60,718 nucleotides of DNA from CAZXWK01 sp964644675 (GCA_964644675.1 CAZXWK010000009.1:1-60718); one strand, 5' to 3'; counted from the stretch's first letter, positions 8,705 through 17,871 are shown. Made by a program: numbers and translations. The notes: generated by a model from the letters alone, not told the origin.

Positions 8705-9951
8705 TGCGCAAGGCGCTCGACATAGCGCTGAAAGACCTGCTCATCTGGCTGCGAGACCCCTCGGCCATGGGCATTCTGCTGGGCATGCCCGCGATCCTCA
8801 TCGTGATCCTGGGCTCCGCGCTGGGCGGCCTCGGCGCGGGCGGCAGTACCCGCATCAACGTGGGAGTCGTCAACCTCGACAGCCGGCTCTTCGCCTTCAG
8901 CCGGGCCGACGACCAGGCCGCGCAGCTCGAGGACGCGCTGCTCGACTCGGACCGCATCACCTCGATCTTCCGCATCGAGCGCAGCCGCGACCTGAAGACG
9001 ACCACCGAGCGGGTCGCGTCGGGCGAGCTCGCGGCGGCGCTCGTCATCCCGCAGGGCTTCGGGAGCGACCTGGGCGACGGGCGGAGCACTCGGCTCATCG
9101 TACTCATCGACCCGGGCTCCGGGACCGGCGGCGGCATCTGGGAGAGCGTGGTGCGCGCGGTCGCCACCCGGTATGCGGCCGTGTCGGTGATCGTGCGCAC
9201 GACGATGCAAGCCGCGCAGGAGTCGCACTCGCCCCTGCTCACGCAGGCGGGCGGCGCGGGGACGCTCACCGGCTTCGCGGTCGGCCGCGGTGCGCGCGAC
9301 GATGCGCTCGACGGCGTCAAGGTCGAGGACCGCGTTGCGAGCGGCGCCGTGAAGCTCGACACGCTCGACTACTACAGCCTGTCCATGACAGCGATGTTCC
9401 TGATGTTCGGCGCGATGTTCGGGGCGTTCTCGACGATTCGCGAGCGGCGCGAGCGGACCTGGGACCGCGTACTCGCTTCGCCGACGCCGCGTGCCTCAGT
9501 GGTCGGCGGCAAGATGCTCGGCATCTTCGTGCTGGGCTTCGGTCAGTTCCTCGCCCTCTACGTGTTCACGCGCTTCGTGCTCCACGTCGAGTGGGGGAGC
9601 GCGCCGGCCGCCATCGCGTTGGTGGCGTGCGCCGAGATCGCCGCCGTCACGGGGCTTGCGACGCTGATCGCCTCGATCGCCGCGAGCGAGCGAGCCGTGG
9701 GCGGGATCGGTCCGCTGGTGATCCAGATCCAAGCGCTCATCGGCGGGGCGTTCTTCCCGGTGGCGATTCTGCCGTCGTGGCTGCAGTGGGTGCGCTACCT
9801 CTCCGTGGTCGGCTGGACGATGGAGGGGTGGCGCCGCGTGCAGGTGCTGGGCGCGGGCGTGCCGGGCGTCTTGGGGCCGACGGCCGCGCTGCTCGGGTTC
9901 GCGGTCGCTTTCTTCGCCTTCGGCGTCTGGCGGACGGAGCACCAGCGATGA
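8704..9951 (+). CDS. ABC-2 type permease, subunit 1
   Basis: 415-residue membrane subunit with typical ABC-2 layout. One membrane segment lies near residues 17-45, followed by a large extracytoplasmic domain to about residue 220 and five more segments in the C-terminal half. The segment RERRERTWDRVLASPTPRASVVGGKML is the conserved ABC-2 coupling helix region (shown here only in part as RERTWDRVLASPTPR). The start overlaps the ATPase stop by one base (TGATG) and the stop overlaps subunit 2 by four. It probably forms a heterodimer with subunit 2. Confidence 0.88.
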   Translation: MRKALDIALKDLLIWLRDPSAMGILLGMPAILIVILGSALGGLGAGGSTRINVGVVNLDSRLFAFSRADDQAAQLEDALLDSDRITSIFRIERSRDLKTTTERVASGELAAALVIPQGFGSDLGDGRSTRLIVLIDPGSGTGGGIWESVVRAVATRYAAVSVIVRTTMQAAQESHSPLLTQAGGAGTLTGFAVGRGARDDALDGVKVEDRVASGAVKLDTLDYYSLSMTAMFLMFGAMFGAFSTIRERRERTWDRVLASPTPRASVVGGKMLGIFVLGFGQFLALYVFTRFVLHVEWGSAPAAIALVACAEIAAVTGLATLIASIAASERAVGGIGPLVIQIQALIGGAFFPVAILPSWLQWVRYLSVVGWTMEGWRRVQVLGAGVPGVLGPTAALLGFAVAFFAFGVWRTEHQR

Positions 9952-11159
9952 GCCGCGTACTCGCGATGGTGCGCCTCAACTTCACGCAGATGTTTCGGGA
10001 CCGCGGCGAGCTGGTCAGCATCATCGTGCTGCCGCTGCTGCTCACGTGGGTGTTCGGGATGGCGTTCGGCGCGTCGGGCAGCTCGGCCCGAGTGACCGAC
10101 ATCCCGGTTTCCGACGCCGACGGCAGCGTGTACTCGCGGTTTGTCATCAAGACGCTCGACGACACCGCGGCCTACCGCGCGGTCGCCGTGAGCCAAGCCG
10201 AGGCGCGGCGTCGCGTCCGCGCCGGTGACGCGCCGGTCGCCGTGATCATCGGCAAGGGGTTCGGAGAGGACGTCGAGCACGCTCGGACCGCCCGCATCGA
10301 GACGCTTCGCGACCCGGGCGCGGCCGAGGCGCGCGCTATCGTGGAGATCGTCGAGGGCGCGGGCGCGCGGGTGGCGACCAACGCGCAGGCCGCTCACACG
10401 GCCGCCGCCGCGCTCGCGCTGGGGACCGGCGGGGCCTACCCCGCCAATGCGCCCGACTTCCGGATGCTGTACGCGAAGGCCGACAGCCTGTGGCACCCGG
10501 CGCCTCCGGTGGGCGTGACGTCCGAGTTCGTGCGGGTCTCCAAGACTCACGGGGCGGAACTCTCGGCTCCGGCGAACACGCAGTACTCGCTGGGGTTCAC
10601 CGTCTTCTTCGTGACGATGGTCGCGCTTGGGGGTGCGGGTGGCATCCTTGAGGAGCGCGAGCTGGGCACGCTTCGCCGCCTGCTCGCGACGCCAGCGAGC
10701 CGCGCCGAGATCGTCGGCGGCAAGGTGGCCGCCGTCGCCTCCACCGCTTCGTTCGAGGCGTTCATGCTCGTCGGGTTCGGAGTCGTGGTCTTCGGCGTGA
10801 ACTGGGGGAACGCGCCGCTCGCAGTCATCCTCGTGCTCGGCTCGCTCGTGCTGGCGACGACGGGGCTCGGGGTGATGCTCTCGGTGCTCGTGCGCACGCG
10901 CAACCAGCTCTCGGCGTTGGTGCCCGTGCTGTCGACCGCCATGGCGATGCTCGGCGGGTGCTACTGGCCTCTCGAGATCACGTCGCCGGCGATGCAGAAG
11001 ATCGCGCTGCTCACGCCGACGGGATGGGCGATGCTCGGCCTCAAGGACACGGTGGCCCGCGGGCTGGGGGTCGAGGCCGTGCTGTTGCCGACGGCGGTTC
11101 TGCTGACCATGGCGGCGGTCTTCTTCGCGATCGGGCTGTCGCGGCTCAGGCTCGAGTAG
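9948..11159 (+). CDS. ABC-2 type permease, subunit 2
   Basis: 403-residue paralog of subunit 1 with the same plan: a membrane segment near residues 20-42, a soluble domain to about 205, then five segments. ERELGTLRRLLATPASRAEI is the ABC-2 motif. The ATG at 9948 lies in an ATGA overlap with subunit 1; the frame is open further 5' only as a shadow. Extracytoplasmic domains of this size are seen in YhaP/NatB-like exporters. The gene is last of the exporter operon and is followed by a hairpin at 11167. Confidence 0.88.
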   Translation: MSRVLAMVRLNFTQMFRDRGELVSIIVLPLLLTWVFGMAFGASGSSARVTDIPVSDADGSVYSRFVIKTLDDTAAYRAVAVSQAEARRRVRAGDAPVAVIIGKGFGEDVEHARTARIETLRDPGAAEARAIVEIVEGAGARVATNAQAAHTAAAALALGTGGAYPANAPDFRMLYAKADSLWHPAPPVGVTSEFVRVSKTHGAELSAPANTQYSLGFTVFFVTMVALGGAGGILEERELGTLRRLLATPASRAEIVGGKVAAVASTASFEAFMLVGFGVVVFGVNWGNAPLAVILVLGSLVLATTGLGVMLSVLVRTRNQLSALVPVLSTAMAMLGGCYWPLEITSPAMQKIALLTPTGWAMLGLKDTVARGLGVEAVLLPTAVLLTMAAVFFAIGLSRLRLE

Positions 11160-11166
11160 GACGCGG

Positions 11167-11188
11167 GCCGCTGCCGCCCGGCAGCGGC
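11167..11188 (+). terminator. hairpin after the ABC exporter operon
   Basis: A perfect 9-bp stem GCCGCTGCC/GGCAGCGGC with a GCCC loop lies 8 bases beyond the permease stop. There is no real U-tract, so termination strength is uncertain. Confidence 0.55.
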
Positions 11189-11305
11189 GTCCGGGTTCGA
11201 GCGCACGATACGGATGTCGCGCCGCACGACGCGGGGCTACACTGCGAGACGCGCGCCGGACGAAGCTCGCGCGCCGCCCCAACCTTGGACCGCCGAGAGG
11301 ACCTC

Positions 11306-12265
11306 GTGGACACCAAGCGCGACCCCAAGACCTGGCTCTCCATCGCGATCACGCTCGTGCTGTGGGCTTCGGCGTTCGCGGGCATCCGGGCGGGGATGCG
11401 CATCGACGCGAACGGGATCATGGGCCCCGATGGCTACGGTCCCGGCGAGGTCGCGCTCCTGCGCTTCGGCACCGCGTCGCTCGTGCTCGCGCTCTATGCG
11501 CTCGTCACGCGCATGCGGATGCCCGACCGGCGCGACCTGGGGCGTATCGCGCTCGCCGGCGTCCTGGGCATCACGATCTACCACGTCGCACTCAACTTCG
11601 GCGAGGTGTCGGTCAACGCGGGCGCGGCGTCGCTCATCATCGCTGCCGGGCCGGTCTTCACGGCGCTGCTCTCGGCGGTGTTCCTGGGCGAGCGGCTGAG
11701 CGGGCTGGGGTGGCTTGGCATCCTCATCGCGTTCGCCGGCGTCGCGGTCATCTCGGTGAGCGAGAGCGGTGGCGGTCTGGCGATCGAGCCGGGCGCGCTG
11801 CTGATCCTGATCTCGGCGCTCTCGACGGCGGGATACTTCATCGTCTCGAAGAAGCCGCTGCGGCACTACTCGGCGATCGAGTTCACGGCGTACGCGATCT
11901 GGGCGGGCACTCTCCCGATGCTCGTGTTCGCGCCGGGCCTGGTCCGGCAGTTCCCGAACGCCGCGCCGTCGGCGACACTCGCGGTCATCTACCTGGGGAT
12001 CTTCCCGGCGGCGATCGCCTACGTGCTGTGGAGCTACGCGCTCGCGCGGATGCCGGCCTCGATCCTCTCGGCGTTCCTGTACCTGTCGCCGGTGCTTGCG
12101 ATGGCGATCGCGTGGGTGTGGCTCGGCGAGGTGCCGGCGCTGCTCACGGTCGCGGGCGGCCTGGTAGCCGTCGCGGGCGTCGTACTCGTGCAGACGCGAG
12201 GCGCCGCCGGCAAGAAACCCACCTCCGAGCCGGCTGCCGACCCCATCGAGGCGTCCGATGTCTGA
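11306..12265 (+). CDS. DMT-superfamily EamA transporter
   Basis: 319-residue inner-membrane protein with ten hydrophobic segments in two EamA repeats of about 140 residues. The repeat ends SVFLGERLSGLGWLGILIAFAGV (first, near residue 120) and WVWLGEVPALLTVAGGLVAV (second) are diagnostic; they are quoted here in part as FLGERLSG and WLGEVPAL. Family members export amino acids or metabolites. GTG at 11306 is chosen because GAGAGG lies 5 bases upstream and the length then matches the family; the longer open frame overlaps the ABC permease. The stop overlaps the following GNAT gene by 8 bases. Confidence 0.85.
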   Translation: MDTKRDPKTWLSIAITLVLWASAFAGIRAGMRIDANGIMGPDGYGPGEVALLRFGTASLVLALYALVTRMRMPDRRDLGRIALAGVLGITIYHVALNFGEVSVNAGAASLIIAAGPVFTALLSAVFLGERLSGLGWLGILIAFAGVAVISVSESGGGLAIEPGALLILISALSTAGYFIVSKKPLRHYSAIEFTAYAIWAGTLPMLVFAPGLVRQFPNAAPSATLAVIYLGIFPAAIAYVLWSYALARMPASILSAFLYLSPVLAMAIAWVWLGEVPALLTVAGGLVAVAGVVLVQTRGAAGKKPTSEPAADPIEASDV

Positions 12266-12770
12266 GGTCTTGATCGCCGAGGTCCTCGCCGACGACGTCG
12301 ACGGCATCTCGCAGGTCCGCGAGCTCTTCGTCGAGTACGCCGAGTGGCTGACCTCGTTCATCACCGCCTCGACGATCCCGTCCGAGATCGCGTCGCTTCC
12401 CGAGCCGTACGTCCGGCCGTCCGGCCGGCTCTTTCTCGCGCGCGAGCGCGGCGGGGCCGTCTGCGGCTGCATCGGCGTCCGTCGCCACAACGACACCGAG
12501 TGCGAGGTGAAGCGGCTCTTCGTGCGCGACTGCTGCCGAGGTTCGGGCGCGGGCCGCGCGTTGCTCGAAAGCGCGCTCGAGGCCGCGGTCGAGATCGGCT
12601 ACGAAGCCGCGCTGATCTCCACGGTCCCTGCCGAGATGCCCGTCGCGGTCTCGATGTACGAGCAGGTGGGCTTCGTCGACGCGGAGCAGTTCGAGGACAA
12701 GACGCACGCCTCTCTCGGGCTGCGCTACTTGCGGCTCGACCTGCGCGCGTGGCAGAGCGGCCGTCAGTAG
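12258..12770 (+). CDS. GNAT-family N-acetyltransferase
   Basis: 170-residue protein with the GNAT core. CEVKRLFVRDCCRGSGAGRALL is the strand-turn-helix that binds the acetyl-CoA pyrophosphate (RGSGAGRALL), and MYEQVGFVDAE is the usual C-terminal motif. The start lies inside the end of the EamA gene, so the two are co-transcribed. Substrate unknown. The 3' end overlaps the convergent acylphosphatase gene by 7 bases. Confidence 0.85.
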   Translation: MSEVLIAEVLADDVDGISQVRELFVEYAEWLTSFITASTIPSEIASLPEPYVRPSGRLFLARERGGAVCGCIGVRRHNDTECEVKRLFVRDCCRGSGAGRALLESALEAAVEIGYEAALISTVPAEMPVAVSMYEQVGFVDAEQFEDKTHASLGLRYLRLDLRAWQSGRQ

Positions 12771-13039
12771 CGGATCTCGAATCCGGTCAGGCCTTCTGCC
12801 TTCTCCGGGACCTCGTCGAGAGAGGTGACGACCGCGCTCGACGGCCCCTGGCGCGACCACGCGACCGCACGGGCGACGGCCTCGGGCGAGCCCTCGAAGA
12901 CCGCTTCGACACGTCCGTCATCGAGGTTGCGCACCCAGCCGGCGACGCCGAGCGCCGCCGCCTCGCGGCGAGTGGACTCCCGGAAGTACACTCCTTGTAC
13001 ACGCCCGTCGACGACGATGCGGGACCGGACGACGTCCAT
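12764..13039 (-). CDS. acyP: acylphosphatase
   Basis: 91-residue enzyme of normal family length. It hydrolyses carboxyl-phosphate bonds such as acetyl phosphate or 1,3-bisphosphoglycerate. The signature GRVQGVYFR carries the phosphate-binding Arg20, and GWVRN carries catalytic Asn38. The C-terminal GFEIRY is the usual last strand. It is a single gene on the minus strand, convergent with the GNAT gene and divergent from the tautomerase. Confidence 0.93.
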   Translation of the reverse strand: MDVVRSRIVVDGRVQGVYFRESTRREAAALGVAGWVRNLDDGRVEAVFEGSPEAVARAVAWSRQGPSSAVVTSLDEVPEKAEGLTGFEIRY

Positions 13040-13065
13040 GTCTACCTCCCAATCTGACCGGCTGG

Positions 13066-13071
13066 TATAGT
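13066..13071 (+). promoter_or_regulatory. candidate -10 element TATAGT for the tautomerase operon
   Basis: TATAGT stands 31 bases before the tautomerase ATG in the short divergent gap. I see no good -35 at 16-18 bases upstream. Confidence 0.4.
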
Positions 13072-13101
13072 GCTCCTATTCCGCACGAGGGGAAGCGAAT
13101 C

Positions 13102-13506
13102 ATGCCCATCGTCCGCATCGACATCCAAGCCGGCAAGTCCACCGCCTACAAGCGGGACATCCTCCACGGCGTGCGCGCCGCGATCACGGAGTCGCTCGGC
13201 GTGTCCGACGACCGCGTGATGCAGCGCATCATCGAGACGCCGTCCGACGACATCGACGCGCCGGAGATCCGCACGGACCGCCTCACGATCATCGAGGTCT
13301 CGATGCTTCCCGGGCGCGGCCCCGAGCTCAAGGAGCGGATGTTCGACGCGATCGTGGCGCGCCTGGGTGAGCGTCCCGGCATCCACGCGAAGGACATCAC
13401 CGTTATCGTGAACGACCCGTCGGCCGAATGCTTCGCGATCGGCGGGGTCATGCAGTGCACGGTCACCGCGCCGGCCCAACCCGATCTGGAGCTGGACGAG
13501 GAATGA
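13102..13506 (+). CDS. tautomerase-family protein (4-oxalocrotonate tautomerase-like)
   Basis: 134-residue protein that begins MPIVRIDIQAGKS. Removal of Met would expose Pro1, the catalytic base of the tautomerase superfamily. The first 65 residues and residues 66-125 look like two beta-alpha-beta units; the second, RLTIIEVSMLPGRGPELKERM, lacks the initial Pro. Family members isomerise enol/keto acids. Substrate unknown. RBS GAGGGG precedes the start, and the stop overlaps the hemolysin III gene (ATGA). Confidence 0.75.
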   Translation: MPIVRIDIQAGKSTAYKRDILHGVRAAITESLGVSDDRVMQRIIETPSDDIDAPEIRTDRLTIIEVSMLPGRGPELKERMFDAIVARLGERPGIHAKDITVIVNDPSAECFAIGGVMQCTVTAPAQPDLELDEE

Positions 13507-14195
13507 GCGCGACGGAACCGGTCGACGCCGCGCCTGCCCCCATGGGGCAGAGCAAGGTCCGTGCGTACACGCTGGGCGAGGAGATCGCCAACAGCATCAT
13601 CCACGGTCTCGGTATCGGTCTCTCGATCGCCGGTCTCGCGATCCTGCTGGTCTACGCGGGACAGAGCCACAACGGGTGGGCGATCGCGAGTTCGATCGTG
13701 TACGGGATCTCGCTGGTCCTCGAGTACACCGCCTCGACGCTGTACCACAGCTTCCCGCAGGAGCGGGTCAAGCACGTCTTCAAGATCCTCGACCACTGCG
13801 GGATCTACCTGCTGATCGCGGGCACCTACACGCCGTTCTGTCTCGTGACGTTGCGGGGCAGCGGGGGACTCGTCGTCTTCGGGATCATCTGGGGACTCGC
13901 CATCGCCGGCATCATCGCCGAGGCGTTCTGGACGTACCGGCCGCGCTGGCTCTCGGCCGCGGTGTACCTGGGGATGGGCTGGATGATCATCTTCTCGATC
14001 AAGCCGCTCGTCGCTGCGCTCGAGCCGGGCGGCATCTGGCTGCTCGTCGCGGGCGGCCTCTGCTACACCGTGGGGACCGTCTTCTACGTCCTCAAGCGCG
14101 TGCGCTACATGCACGCGATCTGGCACCTCTGGGTGCTCGCCGGAAGCATCACTCACTTCCTCGCGGTGCTGCTCTTCGTCATCATTCCCGCCTGA
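13503..14195 (+). CDS. hemolysin III family membrane protein (PAQR/YqfA-like)
   Basis: 230-residue protein with seven membrane segments. Family hallmarks are GEEIANSIIHGLGIGLS near the N-terminus, TASTLYHSFP with the metal-binding His (residue about 81), FKILDHCGIYLLIAGTYTPF, and AIWHLWVLAGSITHFLAVL carrying the last His pair. These conserved Ser/His/Asp residues form the zinc site of PAQR proteins. The bacterial role is unclear, possibly lipid or membrane homeostasis. The ATG at 13503 overlaps the tautomerase stop; an earlier open frame is a shadow. Confidence 0.9.
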   Translation: MSATEPVDAAPAPMGQSKVRAYTLGEEIANSIIHGLGIGLSIAGLAILLVYAGQSHNGWAIASSIVYGISLVLEYTASTLYHSFPQERVKHVFKILDHCGIYLLIAGTYTPFCLVTLRGSGGLVVFGIIWGLAIAGIIAEAFWTYRPRWLSAAVYLGMGWMIIFSIKPLVAALEPGGIWLLVAGGLCYTVGTVFYVLKRVRYMHAIWHLWVLAGSITHFLAVLLFVIIPA

Positions 14196-14353
14196 TTTCG
14201 ACCGGGCCTCCGCTCGTCGCCCCCTTTGTGCCGTCCGTCGCCGCCGCTTGCCGTGACAGGGTAAAGCGCACCTTCAGCCATGCCGACCAGTTGCCATAGG
14301 GGCCGGATCACGGCCTCTGTTGCGCATTACCCCCGCTGAAGGCCGGACAGCAG

Positions 14354-15790
14354 ATGCGAAGGTGGCACCTCAACCGCACGCTCGGGTCGCGACTCGTGGC
14401 CGCGTCCCTGGTCGCGTGCGTGCTCATGCCGCCGGTGCCTGCCGTCGCGATATCGGCATCGCGTGCGACGACGATCGCGCCCGAGGACGCCGGCGTCCGC
14501 ATCATGCTCCCCGCAGCGCCCGCCGTCGGTCCCGAAGGGTTCGAGGTGGTGCCCGTCTCGGCGGTGCTGCTGCCCGAGGGGCCGGGGACCATCTACTACC
14601 GTCTCGGCGCGGCGCCCGGAGCGTGGCGGCGCTATCGCGGGCCCGTGCCGATGCCCGAGGGCAAGCAGACGATCAGTGCCGTCCTCGTGTCCCCGGACGG
14701 GATCTCCGGCCCCGTGTCGGAGCGAGTCGTGCGCACCGATTTCAACGCGCTTCCCGTCGCGGGCGCGGGAGCGACGGTCACCACCCAGGGGACGGCGACC
14801 TATACCGGGACCTCGAGCGTCGCCGGCCAAGTCACGGTCGGCGCACGCGTCGTCGCAAACGTCGGCACCAACGTCCGCCGCATCGGCGGCCAGAACCGCT
14901 ATGACGTCTCCGTCGGCCTCGCGCAGATGGCGTTTCGGAACCCCGAGTACGTGATCATCGCGTCGGGCGAGAAGTTCCCCGACGCGCTCTCGGCATCCGG
15001 CCTCGCCGGGTGTCTCGGCGCGCCGCTGCTGCTCGTGCGGCAGAAGAGCGTGCCGCCCCAGATCGCGCAGCAGATCGGGGCCATGGGCGCCCGCAAGGCG
15101 ATCGTCTGTGGCGGGCCTTCCACGGTCTCGGAGGGCGTGTTGCGCAGCCTTCGGGGCATGGGCCTGCAGGTGGAGCGCATCGGCGGAGCGACCCGCTACG
15201 ACGTGGGGGCCAACATCGCCGAGCGCATCTACGCGCTCACGGGTAGCACGGCGAAGGTCTACATCGCGCGCGGCGACATCTACCCCGACGCCCTGTCGCT
15301 CGGCCCGCTCGCGTACCGCAACAAGGCGCCGATCCTGCTGGTGCTTCCCAAGGCCATGCCGCCGGCGACCTACGGAGCCCTGAGCCGGCACCGCTACGGG
15401 AGCGCGGCGATCGCGGGTGGCACCGCCTCGGTCTCGCCCAGGACTGAAGCGGTGCTGGGCGCCATGACCGGTGGCGTCACGCGCTGGGGCGGGGCGACGC
15501 GCTACGACACCGCGGCCACGGTGGCATCGGCAGGCGTGGCGGGCGGTACGAACAGCTGGGAGTACGTGGGCATCGCCAAGGGGACGGTGTTCTCGGACGC
15601 GCTGTGCGGTGGCGTCGCGGCCGGCGCGCAAGGCGGGGTCATCCTGCTCACCGACTCGCAGCCGCTCACGCGGGTGACGGCCAACACGCTCACGGCCCAC
15701 GCCGGCGACATCCGCCAGTGCGACGTGTACGGAGGCCCGGTCTCGGTGACCGAGTCCACGTTCAACCAGATCCGCGCGATCTTCCGCTAG
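14354..15790 (+). CDS. cell wall-binding repeat 2 (CWB2) surface protein
   Basis: 478-residue secreted protein. A signal peptide covers about residues 1-34 (hydrophobic core then AVA). A domain of about 130 residues with beta-strand character follows. Three CWB2 repeats occupy roughly residues 177-270, 272-368 and 370-478, each opening with an IGGxxRYD-type motif (RIGGQNRYDVS, RIGGATRYDVG, RWGGATRYDTA). CWB2 triplets anchor proteins to anionic cell-wall polymers in clostridia and actinobacteria. It therefore sits on the cell surface of a Gram-positive-type envelope. AAGG lies about 10 bases before the ATG. The last base pair of codons is shared with the convergent molybdo-protein (CTAG at 15787-15790). 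Confidence 0.92.
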   Translation: MRRWHLNRTLGSRLVAASLVACVLMPPVPAVAISASRATTIAPEDAGVRIMLPAAPAVGPEGFEVVPVSAVLLPEGPGTIYYRLGAAPGAWRRYRGPVPMPEGKQTISAVLVSPDGISGPVSERVVRTDFNALPVAGAGATVTTQGTATYTGTSSVAGQVTVGARVVANVGTNVRRIGGQNRYDVSVGLAQMAFRNPEYVIIASGEKFPDALSASGLAGCLGAPLLLVRQKSVPPQIAQQIGAMGARKAIVCGGPSTVSEGVLRSLRGMGLQVERIGGATRYDVGANIAERIYALTGSTAKVYIARGDIYPDALSLGPLAYRNKAPILLVLPKAMPPATYGALSRHRYGSAAIAGGTASVSPRTEAVLGAMTGGVTRWGGATRYDTAATVASAGVAGGTNSWEYVGIAKGTVFSDALCGGVAAGAQGGVILLTDSQPLTRVTANTLTAHAGDIRQCDVYGGPVSVTESTFNQIRAIFR

Positions 15791-16554
15791 TCCTTCGCGC
15801 CCGGGATGGTCGCGCTGTTGTCGTAACCGCGCTGTTCCCAGTACCCGCGGAAGCCCTCGTCGTCGGAGACCTCGATGTCGGTGACCCACTTGGCCCACTT
15901 GTAGCCGAACCGGTCCTCGGCCACCACCTGGAACGGCCAACCGTTCGCCGGCGGGATCTCCAAGCCGTTCATGCGGTAGGCGAGCAGTATGTCGCGATTG
16001 CGCACGTAGTCGAGCGGCAGCGAAGTCGAGTAGCCGTCGTAGCTCCGGAAGATCACCACGGTCGAAGACTCGTCGTAGCCTGCGCGCTGGAGCAGGTCCT
16101 CGAGACGGACTCCCTGCCAGACGTAGGTGACGCTCCACCCCTCGATGCAGTTCAGCGTCGTCGCCTTCTGGTACGACGGCATCGACGTCACGTCGGCGTA
16201 CGACAGCGCGAGCGGCGAGGTCACGTTCCCGCCGACGCGCAGCCGGTAGCTCGCGTGGTCGATCTGCTGCGGGCCCTTGATGGAGTTGTCGGGTTCATCT
16301 GCGATGCGGTCGAGCCGCTTGCCCTTGTACTCGGTCACCTCGACCGACGCGAGCGGCGTCGCCGTCGGCACAGGACTCTGTGCCGAGGCTGCGGGCGGGA
16401 TGGGCGTGGCCGACGGCACGTTCAGGCCCCGGCATCCGGTGGTCGCCAGGAGCATGGCCGCGCAGACCAGCACCGCCGAGCAGACCGCGCCGCGCCGCTC
16501 CGGGCGAGAATCGCGTCCCGCCGGTCGGACGTGCGTTCGCGGATCGTGTCGCAT
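15787..16554 (-). CDS. molybdopterin-dependent oxidoreductase, lipoprotein-anchored
   Basis: 255-residue protein. A hydrophobic segment ends in ATTGC, with lipidation predicted at Cys41, then a Pro/Ala linker to about residue 70. Residues 95-250 form a sulfite-oxidase-fold Mo-cofactor domain; TTLNCIEGWSV contains Cys136, the expected molybdenum ligand, and GWPFQVVAEDRFGYKWAKWV is typical of the YedY/SuoX superfamily (quoted in part). It should act outside the membrane. ATG at 16554 has GGAAGGA 7 bases upstream. It diverges from an FNR-like flavoprotein, a plausible redox partner only if electrons cross the membrane. The substrate is unknown. Confidence 0.88.
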   Translation of the reverse strand: MRHDPRTHVRPAGRDSRPERRGAVCSAVLVCAAMLLATTGCRGLNVPSATPIPPAASAQSPVPTATPLASVEVTEYKGKRLDRIADEPDNSIKGPQQIDHASYRLRVGGNVTSPLALSYADVTSMPSYQKATTLNCIEGWSVTYVWQGVRLEDLLQRAGYDESSTVVIFRSYDGYSTSLPLDYVRNRDILLAYRMNGLEIPPANGWPFQVVAEDRFGYKWAKWVTDIEVSDDEGFRGYWEQRGYDNSATIPGAKD

Positions 16555-16663
16555 GGGCGTCCTTCCGTCGGACCCGCGTGTGCCGCGCGCTTGGGCGCCT
16601 CGCACGCGAGTGGACGAGCAAGGGGTATGTTCCCAGCACGGTCACAGGAGCGAAGGGTGGGTC

Positions 16664-17368
16664 ATGTCCGAGCGGTACCAGGTCGCGTACCTCGAGCGCG
16701 ATACGTGCGGGCCGGATACCGCGTCGTTCCGGTTCGCCCGCCCTGAGGCGTTCGCGTTCAGCGCGGGGCAGTGGGCGAGGGTCGGGCTCGCGACGTCCGC
16801 CGGGCACGAGGTCAAGACCTTCACGATCTCCTCGGCGCCGGGCGATCCCTACGTCGAGATCACGACGCGACTCTCAGGCTCGTCGTTCAAGAACGCGCTG
16901 CTCGAGCTCTCGGAGGGCGACACCGTCGAACTCGCTGGCCCCGGTGGGCGCCTGACGCTTCCCGACTCGGTGGCGCGCATCGCATTCCTGGCCGGCGGCG
17001 TCGGCATCACTCCGGTCCGCAGCATCCTGCGCGACGCGCGCCAGCGCTCTCGCGCTTTCGACGATGCGCTTCTCATGTACGGCAACCGCGACGAGACGTG
17101 CGTCCCCTTCGCCGAGGAGTTCCTCGGCATGGACGATCTGGGCGTGCGAACCGTCCTGGCGTTCGAGCGCGCCGGCGAGAGCTGGGCCGGCGAGCGCGGA
17201 TTCATAACCGCCGAGATGGTCCGTCGCTATCTCGACCCGCACGCCGACGACCGACCGTTCCTGGTGGCGGGACCGCCGGCGATGGTGGACGCGATGGTTC
17301 GCGTTCTCGACGACCTCGACGTTCCGCGTGAGCGACGGATGGTGGAGTTGTTCTCGGCGGGGAAGTAG
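16664..17368 (+). CDS. FNR-like FAD/NAD(P)-binding oxidoreductase
   Basis: 234-residue cytoplasmic flavoprotein without an iron-sulfur domain. The FAD-binding barrel covers about residues 1-100; TFTISSAPGD is a variant of the RxYS-type flavin motif. The NAD(P) domain follows with FLAGGVGITPVRSIL (GGxGxTP), VAGPPAMVDAM and the C-terminal VELFSAGK. It should move electrons between NAD(P)H and an unknown acceptor. ATG at 16664 follows GAAGGGTGG. It is divergent from the molybdo-lipoprotein across 109 bases, so shared regulation is likely. Confidence 0.88.
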   Translation: MSERYQVAYLERDTCGPDTASFRFARPEAFAFSAGQWARVGLATSAGHEVKTFTISSAPGDPYVEITTRLSGSSFKNALLELSEGDTVELAGPGGRLTLPDSVARIAFLAGGVGITPVRSILRDARQRSRAFDDALLMYGNRDETCVPFAEEFLGMDDLGVRTVLAFERAGESWAGERGFITAEMVRRYLDPHADDRPFLVAGPPAMVDAMVRVLDDLDVPRERRMVELFSAGK

Positions 17369-17472
17369 CGCCGCCACCGCTTTCGCGAGGGTACGGGTGA
17401 ATCGCGAACGGGAACATTTCCAGCAGACTCGAACCGTCTGCGGACCGGTCGCGGACCGAAGGGGGAACTCCT

Positions 17473-17871
17473 ATGGAACTGATGGCGCGCACCTGCAAGA
17501 TGGACACGCTGAACTTCCAGCGGATCATGGCGCGGTTCTTCGTCATTCTCGGGATCGTCTTCACGTTCTGGATGGGATTCGGAGCGCAGTACGCCTACCA
17601 GGGGCAGCCGCTGGGCGTGGCCACTGCGTACGGGCTGATCTTCTCCGGCGGGCTCATCATCGTCTTCGTGGTCGGGCTGTTCTACGAGAATCTGGCCGCG
17701 CTGCTGCTCGCTATCGGCGCGATCGCGATCGTGGTGTGGGGCATCGTCGCCTCGTGGCCTCCGGGCGCGTGGGGCGCGATGCTCTTCCTGATCGTCCTGC
17801 CCATGGTCGTCTCGGCGATCCTGTACTTCGCTGCGGCGAGCATGCAGAAGATCTGCGACATGGGGCTGTAG
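17473..17871 (+). CDS. small membrane protein of unknown function
   Basis: 132-residue protein with four hydrophobic segments (about residues 21-42, 50-72, 76-95 and 102-121) and short loops. Both termini are predicted cytoplasmic. The final CDMGL and the initial MARTCKMDTLN carry the only cysteines. No family recognised. A GGGGGA site lies 8 bases before the ATG. It probably forms its own transcript between the FNR gene and the helix-turn-helix gene. Confidence 0.65.
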   Translation: MELMARTCKMDTLNFQRIMARFFVILGIVFTFWMGFGAQYAYQGQPLGVATAYGLIFSGGLIIVFVVGLFYENLAALLLAIGAIAIVVWGIVASWPPGAWGAMLFLIVLPMVVSAILYFAAASMQKICDMGL

